This document shows positions 13,465-19,155 of a stretch of 30,036 nucleotides of DNA, one piece after another. The DNA is from a virus. The stretch covers positions 1 through 30,036 of the IMG/VR virus record IMGVR_UViG_3300028844_001002. One strand, written 5' to 3'. The notes under the pieces are model-generated. The model was not told the origin of the DNA. It saw nothing but the letters and a program-made list of their open reading frames with translations, and did no database searches. Numbering within the stretch: position 1 is the first letter of the stretch; every line of letters starts with the position of its first letter. The position numbers and the translations under genes are program-made.

Positions 13465-14222
13465 GGGTCTTCCTCCTTATGTACTGTGCTATAGTGAAAT
13501 TGGTCACCAAGTTCCTTGCATTCCAAATTCTCTCTAGCGTGGTCTAAATTAAATGAGATAGAAATCCTCTCATAATCATCGGGCAATTCATTAAAATCTG
13601 TGATGGGTGGTACTGAATGGAACATTGCTGAGGGCCACATCAAAAACTCACCACATTGTGGGTGAAACATTAATTCAGATTCATGCATCCCACTACCAAT
13701 AATACATGTGTTTTGTGGCATGTAATTTTTTGGGGGGGATGGGTTTGCAACTGTTTGTAATCCAAAATCCATCATTGCATTTGGTGATACAAATTTGATT
13801 GGTTGTGAGTCACTATCCGTCTTAACATAGTAAGTACCACTCACATATGAGTTGACATGGTTATGCATTTCATGGTGATGTGCTTTATTGTAGACGTTGA
13901 CCCAACAGAAGAAATGCACATCATGTCTTGACAAATGTGCCACTCTACATCCGTATGTGGCATTTATATAATCGATGTATGTGTCTTTAAGTTTGTTTGT
14001 CATGTCTATAAACCACGACTCTTTTTGCATCTCTTCACGGATATCACCATCAAAGTATGTGGTGTAATCCATTGCAGTATTCCCCTTACGTCTTCTCTTG
14101 ACCTTAGCGACTGCTCTTCTACACGATTCTGCTACCTTGTGGTGGTCTGCTTCCAATTCTCCATGCAACATGTAGATTGGAAAGACTGGGAAGATTGATG
14201 CCTTTTGGGGTTGATGGGTCAC
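13443..14222 (-). CDS. 2OG-Fe(II) oxygenase, TIGR02466/2OG-FeII_Oxy_5 type
   Basis: These 259 residues contain WVNVYNKAHHHEMHNHVNSY then VSGTYYVK (His120 and His122 region), and GEFLMWPSAMFHSVPP (His202) with ERISISFNLD (Arg219). The W-x-N...H-x-H...SG-x-YYV layout is that of TIGR02466 (PF13759) proteins, a phage- and marine-bacteria-rich oxygenase family. A basic N-terminal helix (AVAKVKRRRKG) could bind nucleic acid. Four bases overlap the spanin-like lipoprotein gene upstream. Confidence 0.82.
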   Translation of the reverse strand: MTHQPQKASIFPVFPIYMLHGELEADHHKVAESCRRAVAKVKRRRKGNTAMDYTTYFDGDIREEMQKESWFIDMTNKLKDTYIDYINATYGCRVAHLSRHDVHFFCWVNVYNKAHHHEMHNHVNSYVSGTYYVKTDSDSQPIKFVSPNAMMDFGLQTVANPSPPKNYMPQNTCIIGSGMHESELMFHPQCGEFLMWPSAMFHSVPPITDFNELPDDYERISISFNLDHARENLECKELGDQFHYSTVHKEEDPWDNRSQ

Positions 14223-14746
14223 TTAGATTGCACCTCTGCTACTACACCCTGTGAACCATCTTTCATGGTTACATTACGATACACTACAATCACTTCACCG
14301 AGTTGTTTGATGTATCTCTTAATCTCTTGATTGTTCTGTATCATGACTTTGTAATCACCTACTGTAGATGCAACAAAAACCACATCACCACTGTTCTGTG
14401 CTTTCATCTCATCCAAGAACCTATCTAAGTATGTGTAACCAACTGGCCAATCGGGATTCTCCCTTTCGAGTAAATCACATGTCTTTGGTCTTTTGAGTTT
14501 TTCTGTTCCGTCTTCGTCATATCTGACTGGGTCAAATGATATAGACCTTTTACATGGATTTGTTATACGTGCTTCTGATACTACGTACCATTTAGGAACT
14601 CCAAGTTCAAGTGGTCTTGGTAGTGTTGGTTGTATAATATCTATCTCTACAGGTTTAGATACTATCTGCACTTCCCTCTGTGGAAGTAATGAACAACTAG
14701 TCGTTAGAACTAGTAGACTCAAGATTACTAATTGCTTTTGAATCAT
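14219..14746 (-). CDS. Putative outer-membrane spanin (o-spanin) lipoprotein
   Basis: The N-terminus is a lipoprotein signal: MIQKQLVILSLLVLTTSC, with Cys18 as the likely lipidated residue (T-T-S-C, a relaxed lipobox). After SLLPQREVQIV comes a proline-rich linker (EIDIIQPTLPRPLELG) and a globular part of about 110 residues ending in GQGVVAEVQSK. The gene starts inside the coiled-coil spanin gene upstream by 50 bases in another frame, the Rz/Rz1-type arrangement. At 175 residues it is long for an o-spanin. Similar lipoproteins sit beside Rz-like genes in marine T4-like phages, as I recall. Role: fusing outer to inner membrane at lysis. Confidence 0.62.
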   Translation of the reverse strand: MIQKQLVILSLLVLTTSCSLLPQREVQIVSKPVEIDIIQPTLPRPLELGVPKWYVVSEARITNPCKRSISFDPVRYDEDGTEKLKRPKTCDLLERENPDWPVGYTYLDRFLDEMKAQNSGDVVFVASTVGDYKVMIQNNQEIKRYIKQLGEVIVVYRNVTMKDGSQGVVAEVQSK

Positions 14747-15080
14747 CTTCTATCCCCCTAATTACTTCTTCGGTGCCTTTGTTGAATCTTAGTTCCATCA
14801 ACCCTGGCTTTGCAACGGATAGTTTCTCGAAGTTGTGTTTACTTAAGATTGAAAGGTATTGTGCCTTATCCGCCTCAATCTGTGCGTTTTGTCTTGTGAG
14901 ATTCGATAGTGCTTGTGATTGTCTTTCGAAGTTCTCCTTAATCGATGCAATAGCATCTTGTTGTTCTTTTACCGCAACCTCAAGAGCAGCGTTATTCTTT
15001 ACCAACACTTCATTTTGTTGATACAGATAGTAACCACCTAGACTGAGTACGATAATGATTCCAATGAAAAATTGATTCAT
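14697..15080 (-). CDS. Putative inner-membrane spanin (Rz-like)
   Basis: This 127-residue protein has an N-terminal transmembrane anchor (FFIGIIIVLSLGGYYLY) followed by a long coiled coil (about 20-80: NNAALEVAVKEQQDAIASI, ENFERQSQALSNLTRQNAQI) and a conserved KPGLMELRFNKGTEEV block (about 96-111). That architecture and the overlap with a lipoprotein gene fit an i-spanin. It should span the periplasm and help disrupt the outer membrane. It ends with a low-complexity Ser/Asp tail that is the overlap region with the o-spanin-like gene. Confidence 0.68.
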   Translation of the reverse strand: MNQFFIGIIIVLSLGGYYLYQQNEVLVKNNAALEVAVKEQQDAIASIKENFERQSQALSNLTRQNAQIEADKAQYLSILSKHNFEKLSVAKPGLMELRFNKGTEEVIRGIEDDSKAISNLESTSSND

Positions 15081-15081
15081 G

Positions 15082-15309
15082 TTACTTCTCCTCTATCTTA
15101 TAGTCGAGACCATTCGCTGAACGTATCTCTACGGTCTTCTTGGTTTCGAAGTCTCTAAACTTAAGATGTTTTTCTTTTTGCACAAAGATTTTACGTGCTG
15201 TGTACTGTGATTTGTACATCTGACCCGTCTGTTCTGACTGTCGATATACTGTGATTTCATAGAGGGGCGATAGAATCATCTTCACCCATAGTTTAAATTT
15301 TTCCCACAT
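15082..15309 (-). CDS. Small basic protein near the spanin pair (75 aa)
   Basis: I start at MWEKFKLWVK because AAGG lies about seven bases before this ATG. An amphipathic N-terminus (WEKFKLWVKMILSPLYEITVY) may be membrane-associated. The rest is a beta-rich basic domain (ARKIFVQKEKHLKF, KKTVEIRSANGLDYKI). A protein of this form commonly lies just before the spanin genes in marine T4-like phages, function unknown. It is the first gene downstream of the hairpin at 15331-15364. Confidence 0.62.
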   Translation of the reverse strand: MWEKFKLWVKMILSPLYEITVYRQSEQTGQMYKSQYTARKIFVQKEKHLKFRDFETKKTVEIRSANGLDYKIEEK

Positions 15310-15330
15310 AATTAACCTTCCCATAATATA

Positions 15331-15364
15331 AAATATAAGACTAGTGTTTGCTAGTCTTATATTT
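15331..15364 (-). terminator. Long AT-rich hairpin, probable terminator after the nucleotidase gene
   Basis: Perfect 14-base arms AAATATAAGACTAG / CTAGTCTTATATTT with a six-base loop. On the minus strand the stem runs into TATATT, and it lies 23 bases after the stop of the nucleotidase. The stem is AT-rich and the T-run interrupted, so termination may be partial. Confidence 0.55.
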
Positions 15365-15386
15365 AGGGGTCAACGAAGGACTACTT

Positions 15387-15890
15387 TTAGTCGTTCTTTC
15401 TTAGTTCTTTAAGTTGAGCAATAGTATCTTCTGCACTCGTGTGTAGGATACCGATTCCTCCATGCTCTTCCCATGCATCAAGGTTCTTTTGTCTGTCATC
15501 AATAAGGACACTTCCTTTGATTGCAAACATACCTTTCTGACTACCAGTCATAGTGCAAGTGACTACCACTGTAGGACTCACATGTTCCTTAATCCATTCA
15601 TTCTTATCGAACACTACCAACTCTCTGTTGATGACACCTGCTGCAGTTAGGATTTCCCATGGCAATCCAGTGTGTCTTACATATCCTACCAAATCATACA
15701 TATCTGGCATAGGTGGTAACATTCTGAACAATCTCTTGTTCGTTAACTCTTCCTTCCTTTGGTCGTAATCATTGTGACCTTGGTCGGTGTTAGGGAACTC
15801 TCTCCCTGTCAATGTTTCAACTCCAGTGTTGAAATCCGCTAGTACTCCATCCATATCGATGAAGATTCTCTTTACTCTTTTATTTTCCAT
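15387..15890 (-). CDS. 5'(3')-deoxyribonucleotidase-like HAD phosphatase
   Basis: These 167 residues begin with the HAD motif I FIDMDGVLADFN (Asp12, Asp14), then motif II ILTAAG, Lys near DKNEWIKEH, and motif IV VLIDDRQKNLDAWEEHGG. This is the NT5C/5'(3')-deoxyribonucleotidase group, which removes phosphate from dNMPs and helps balance dNTP pools together with the reductase and MazG. The ATG lies at the +1 of a strong promoter and has no ribosome site, so it is expected to be translated from a leaderless mRNA. Confidence 0.8.
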   Translation of the reverse strand: MENKRVKRIFIDMDGVLADFNTGVETLTGREFPNTDQGHNDYDQRKEELTNKRLFRMLPPMPDMYDLVGYVRHTGLPWEILTAAGVINRELVVFDKNEWIKEHVSPTVVVTCTMTGSQKGMFAIKGSVLIDDRQKNLDAWEEHGGIGILHTSAEDTIAQLKELRKND

Positions 15891-15896
15891 ACGTAT

Positions 15897-15926
15897 AGTA
15901 TACTCGATTTATATGGCCATTGTCAA
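15897..15926 (-). promoter_or_regulatory. Sigma70-like promoter for the nucleotidase gene
   Basis: Minus strand TTGACA (15921-15926), 18 bases, TATACT (15897-15902), ATG at 15890 exactly six bases on. The start of its spacer, ATGGCCAT, is shared with the copies at 8070 and 16528. Confidence 0.75.
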
Positions 15927-15996
15927 GGTCATTTTGACCAAAAGAGGTCATATATGATATGATTCGGGGTCATTTTGACCAAAAGAGGTCATATAT
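15927..15996. repeat. 29-base direct repeat: gene end duplicated beside a promoter
   Basis: GGTCATTTTGACCAAAAGAG plus nine more bases occur at 15927-15955 and again at 15968-15996, 41 bases apart and identical. The right copy encodes the last residues (YDLFWSK) and the stop of the SprT-like gene. The left copy abuts the -35 of the next promoter. Each copy holds GGTCA-TTT-TGACC, an inverted repeat, so it may also be an operator. Confidence 0.85.
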
Positions 15997-16410
15997 CATC
16001 TCTTCTTTCTTGTATGCTTCACGTTCCCAAGGTTGACGGGAATAGGGTGTAAACTTGTATTTCTTACCTTTGTAGTTCACCAAAGATGGTGTTAAATCAC
16101 CACGTAAGAATTGTTTGGCATGGACTAGTTCATGTGCAAGTGTCATCATCATCTGTGACATTGATTGTGGTTTACCAGTCATTGGGTTGGTTTTACTGAT
16201 TTCTATATCAATGAAGTTTTTATCACCAAGACAATATCCTAGTGCATCGGGTATAGATTTAGTAAATGATATTTGGATTTCAACTTCACGTCTGAGACGT
16301 GGCATAAAATAGTGTATTGTAGAACGACAGAATTTAGAGATTCGTTTCTTCTCTGCAATTTGTCCTTTAAAGGATACGTCTATATTGTCAAACCATATCT
16401 TCTTCGTCAT
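15970..16410 (-). CDS. SprT-like zinc metalloprotein
   Basis: The frame continues upstream to 16434 (GTG), but I take MTKKIWFDN at 16410 as the likelier start; neither has an ideal ribosome site. The 146 residues show a zinc motif HELVHAKQ (HExxH) preceded by MSQMMMTLA, and an upstream strand GYCLGDKNFIDIEI. SprT-like proteins act as DNA-protein crosslink proteases or template-associated factors. The third zinc ligand is not evident; EREAYKKE may supply it. The C-terminus YDLFWSK and stop are part of a 29-base duplication. Confidence 0.62.
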   Translation of the reverse strand: MTKKIWFDNIDVSFKGQIAEKKRISKFCRSTIHYFMPRLRREVEIQISFTKSIPDALGYCLGDKNFIDIEISKTNPMTGKPQSMSQMMMTLAHELVHAKQFLRGDLTPSLVNYKGKKYKFTPYSRQPWEREAYKKEEMIYDLFWSK

Positions 16411-16570
16411 CAATTCTTTCAACCTCATCTTCACTTATTTCGGAACCACAGAACACACAATGTGCTATAATATAGTGATTCTCATCCATATCATAAAAGC
16501 ATTCGAATTCACTCTTACAACTGTTACATGATACTAAAAAGTTGTGGCCATTGTCAAGGTTAATTGTCAT
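16388..16570 (-). CDS. Small zinc-ribbon protein (60 aa)
   Basis: I start at MTINLDNGHN because GGAG lies eight bases upstream; a longer frame begins at 16603 inside the previous gene. The protein has two knuckles, CNSCKSEF and HCVFCGSE, then an acidic tail ending in EDMV, so it is a Cys4 zinc ribbon without enzymatic motifs. It could be a nucleic-acid or RNA-polymerase-binding factor. Codons 4-14 (LDNGHNFLVS region) coincide with a copy of the promoter cassette. It overlaps its neighbours by 11 and about 23 bases. Confidence 0.68.
   Translation of the reverse strand: MTINLDNGHNFLVSCNSCKSEFECFYDMDENHYIIAHCVFCGSEISEDEVERIDDEEDMV
16528..16557 (-). promoter_or_regulatory. Promoter-like cassette (copy 3) inside the zinc-ribbon gene
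   Basis: Minus strand TTGACA (16552-16557), 18 bases, TATCAT (16528-16533). Only three of 30 positions differ from the cassette at 8070-8099. The -10 has one mismatch and there is no ATG at +1, so activity is uncertain. Confidence 0.5.
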
Positions 16571-16751
16571 AATTTGGTCTCCATCCTGTGTTATCTTTCT
16601 CACTTTTCACCATAATTTTCTCATAAAGAGACTCAAATGACATCTTCTTGTCATTATAGACAGCATATGGTAATGGGTGTTTCGCTTCATCTGTATGAAA
16701 TTCAAGTCCAGCAGTGTATATACGTACAGTTTGATACTCTCTATCAATCAT
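16560..16751 (-). CDS. Small hypothetical protein (63 aa)
   Basis: The frame encodes MIDREYQTVRIYTAGLEFHT, then PLPYAVYNDKKMSFESLYEKI, ending in GWRPNYDN. It is a mixed alpha/beta soluble protein and I recognise no family. Only TTTGGG abuts the ATG, so the ribosome site is poor; a stable hairpin sits right upstream (16757-16774) and might expose or block it. It overlaps the zinc-ribbon gene. Confidence 0.5.
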   Translation of the reverse strand: MIDREYQTVRIYTAGLEFHTDEAKHPLPYAVYNDKKMSFESLYEKIMVKSEKDNTGWRPNYDN

Positions 16752-16756
16752 CCCAA

Positions 16757-16774
16757 AGAGGTGTTTCCACCTCT
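16757..16774 (-). terminator. GAAA-loop hairpin between genes
   Basis: A perfect seven-base stem AGAGGTG / CACCTCT closed by GAAA on the minus strand, a GNRA tetraloop, followed by TTTGGG. It lies 61 bases after the glutaredoxin stop and six bases before the next ATG. It may be a weak terminator or a structure controlling the 63-aa gene. Confidence 0.5.
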
Positions 16775-16835
16775 CACATATAACATCTTGGTCACTTAGT
16801 TTAGGTAGATATAGTACTCATTTGCTTGTCCCATA

Positions 16836-17075
16836 TTAGTCCACCAATACGTCTCCGTATCGTGTCCACTCAAGTAGTTTATCATAACCACCAATCGCTT
16901 GACCATCCACTCTGATTTGTGGAAACGTTCTTGCAGTTGGAAACTGTTCGAAGAGTTCTTCTCTAGTGAAGTCCTCACCCAGTTGTGAATATGTATATTC
17001 CAGTCCTTTTTGTTCACATAGAGCTTTTGCTTTATCACAAAATGGACATTGTGTTTTTCCAAATATTTCAATCAT
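16836..17075 (-). CDS. grx: Glutaredoxin
   Basis: This 79-residue protein has the redox motif TQCPFC (Cys10, Cys13), the cis-Pro segment RTFPQIRVDG and the glycine motif IGGYDKL, all typical of glutaredoxins. It should reduce the class Ia ribonucleotide reductase encoded beside it: the start overlaps nrdB by four bases. Regeneration by glutathione is known for the family. A second frame in the same stretch is a shadow. Confidence 0.93.
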   Translation of the reverse strand: MIEIFGKTQCPFCDKAKALCEQKGLEYTYSQLGEDFTREELFEQFPTARTFPQIRVDGQAIGGYDKLLEWTRYGDVLVD

Positions 17076-18169
17076 AGTTTAAAATCCTCAAAAGTTGAGT
17101 CGTCTACATCTTGTGTAATACCACCGATAACATACGACTCTATTTCTGTCTCTTGTGGTGCATTCTGTAATCCTCTACTGTTGAACCAATGTGATGTCCA
17201 TGGTAGTGGATTGTTCGTTGAACTGATATCATATATAGGGTTCAGTCCAATTGCACGTAATCTCTTATTAGCAGTATATTCAACATAGTTTCCTAACAGT
17301 TGTGTACTCAAACCAATCATTGACCCATGTTGGAATAGGAAATCTGCCCAGTCTTTCTCTTGTGCGACTGCATCCTCATACATAGTATACACTTCAGATT
17401 CACAATCCTTCATCACTTGAAGCATAAGTTTATCATTCTCTTGATTCTTATATGCTTTGAGTATGTGTTGCGACACTGCAAGATGTTGTGATTCATCTCT
17501 TGCGATTAGAGATATAATCTTTGCACTTCCTTCCATGAGTTTCAACTCACCGAATGCAAATGAACATGCAAATGATACAAAGAATCTAATCCCTTCTAGA
17601 ATGTTTACACTTATAAGTGCAAGGTATAATGCTTTATATAAATCATAGTCATCTACTTTTAATCCAAGTAATCTACGTCTACCTAACTGAATGAATTCAT
17701 CGTATTTCTTAGTTACTGACTCAGCACGTGCAACAATAGCAGGTGCATCTAAGATAGTGTCAAAGATATCACTTGGGTTACTATAAACATTCTTTATAAT
17801 ATGAGTGTAGGAACGTGAATGTATAGTCTCCATGAAGTCCCATGTAATGATACAAGATTCCAACTCGGGTAATGTCACAAATGGTAGGAATGCAATTGAT
17901 GGAGCACGTCCTTGTACACTATCCAATAGTGTTTGGTATCTTAGATTGGATGTGAAGATGTGCTTCTGTGCATCGTTCAGTGAATTGTAATCACTCCTAT
18001 CTTTCTGTAGCGATACCTCTTCGGGTCTCCAAAAGAATCCTAGTTGTGTCTGTGTAAGTTTATCAAATATAGGATACTTGAACTCATCAAATCTTTGTGT
18101 GTTTAGTGGTTCACCAAAGAATAATTTCTCTTTGGTAAAGTCTATGTTGTTCTTGTTAAATACTGTCAT
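17072..18169 (-). CDS. nrdB: Class Ia ribonucleotide reductase small subunit
   Basis: These 365 residues match NrdB in length and motifs: LLDSVQG (Asp83), the ETIHSRSYTHI block with Glu114, His117 and the radical Tyr121, and the second helix pair ending ARDESQHLAVSQH (a Glu-x-x-His site). The last residues (ESYVIGGITQDVDDSTFEDF) are the tail expected to dock on NrdA. NrdB stores the diiron-tyrosyl radical that starts reduction of ribonucleotides. It overlaps glutaredoxin downstream and the 2OG-like gene upstream by four bases each. Confidence 0.95.
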   Translation of the reverse strand: MTVFNKNNIDFTKEKLFFGEPLNTQRFDEFKYPIFDKLTQTQLGFFWRPEEVSLQKDRSDYNSLNDAQKHIFTSNLRYQTLLDSVQGRAPSIAFLPFVTLPELESCIITWDFMETIHSRSYTHIIKNVYSNPSDIFDTILDAPAIVARAESVTKKYDEFIQLGRRRLLGLKVDDYDLYKALYLALISVNILEGIRFFVSFACSFAFGELKLMEGSAKIISLIARDESQHLAVSQHILKAYKNQENDKLMLQVMKDCESEVYTMYEDAVAQEKDWADFLFQHGSMIGLSTQLLGNYVEYTANKRLRAIGLNPIYDISSTNNPLPWTSHWFNSRGLQNAPQETEIESYVIGGITQDVDDSTFEDFKL

Positions 18170-19155
18170 TCCTTTTTTTTCCTTTTCTTCTCTTCTGCTC
18201 TCACGAAATCATAACGATTCGACCATAGTACTCTTTCTTCAGGCGATGCATTGTGCCATGCTTTGTTTGCCTGACTGAATCTTTCGTTCTTTTTATTGCT
18301 ACTCTCATTACCGTATCTATTTTCTCTCCCATCCCACTGAAGATGGTTATGTTGAGCACAAAATTGGCCAGGAGCAATTGGTTCAGTAGATAATGGTAGT
18401 TCATCAATTGGGCCTGGATGTCTTATGAAATGTAAAAACATATGGTATGAGAATTCTCCTACAAAATAATCTCTCCAATGAGGACAATTTGGCCCTTGAT
18501 ATAACATGACATCGCCTGGATGTAGTGTAACCTTTGTACCAGTCCTGTCTTTATGACGTGGTGCTTGTGTCATCTCAAACATCTCGTCATGACCAAAGTC
18601 CTTTCCAAGATAGTTCTTATCATTCTGAATCCATATTGACCATGGTGACCCATCATCGGATGAATAGTCCAAACAAAGAGTAGCACTAATCTCACATGAT
18701 GGTCTATCCATGTGTGATTTTAGATATGCACCTCGTTCATACTTTCTACTGTATGCATAGGTTTCTTTTAAATCAAAATCTAATACTGGTTTTAGGTTCT
18801 CCCACAACCATCTATGCAATGCTACTGCAGGCGGAAATGAGTAAGCAGCGACTGACTTACCTAATGATTTTGTAGGTGACTCAAATATGATGTCGCCTTC
18901 TCTTTTGAGTACTGAGTCTTCTTGTCCTTCGATAGTCTTCCACGTGTCCATTGTCATATCAATGATATCTTGTGGTATAAAGTCTCTAAGAATCAGATAT
19001 CTATTCTCAATGAAAGACATGGTCGCTTCATTGGTGTGACCAAAAACGTATTTTCCGTCAGATTCGGGTTTTTCTGACCTAATTCTTACTGTCTTATCTT
19101 CATCAGACACATATTGTCGATTACTTCTATATCGCACATGCTTCGCAGTCTTCAT
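18166..19155 (-). CDS. 2OG-Fe(II) oxygenase-like protein between nrdA and nrdB
   Basis: I start at the Met of MKTAKHVRYRS, near GGGAG and overlapping the nrdA end by 29 bases; the exact start is uncertain. The iron site appears as AYLKSHMDRPSCEIS (His148, Asp150 from this start), followed by ATLCLDYSSDDGSPW, then GDVMLYQGPNCPHWRD (His226) and a strand SYHMFLHFIRH. This fits the double-stranded beta-helix family but has a different last strand from the others. The C-terminal part is basic (SEERVLW, ending KKRKKKE). Lying inside the reductase operon, it may act on nucleotides or DNA, but that is inference. Confidence 0.65.
   Translation of the reverse strand: MKTAKHVRYRSNRQYVSDEDKTVRIRSEKPESDGKYVFGHTNEATMSFIENRYLILRDFIPQDIIDMTMDTWKTIEGQEDSVLKREGDIIFESPTKSLGKSVAAYSFPPAVALHRWLWENLKPVLDFDLKETYAYSRKYERGAYLKSHMDRPSCEISATLCLDYSSDDGSPWSIWIQNDKNYLGKDFGHDEMFEMTQAPRHKDRTGTKVTLHPGDVMLYQGPNCPHWRDYFVGEFSYHMFLHFIRHPGPIDELPLSTEPIAPGQFCAQHNHLQWDGRENRYGNESSNKKNERFSQANKAWHNASPEERVLWSNRYDFVRAEEKKRKKKE

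Noticed and set aside
16796-17071. Alternative minus-strand 91-codon frame within glutaredoxin
   Set aside because: Glutaredoxin has intact CPFC and family motifs in the other frame; this frame has none.
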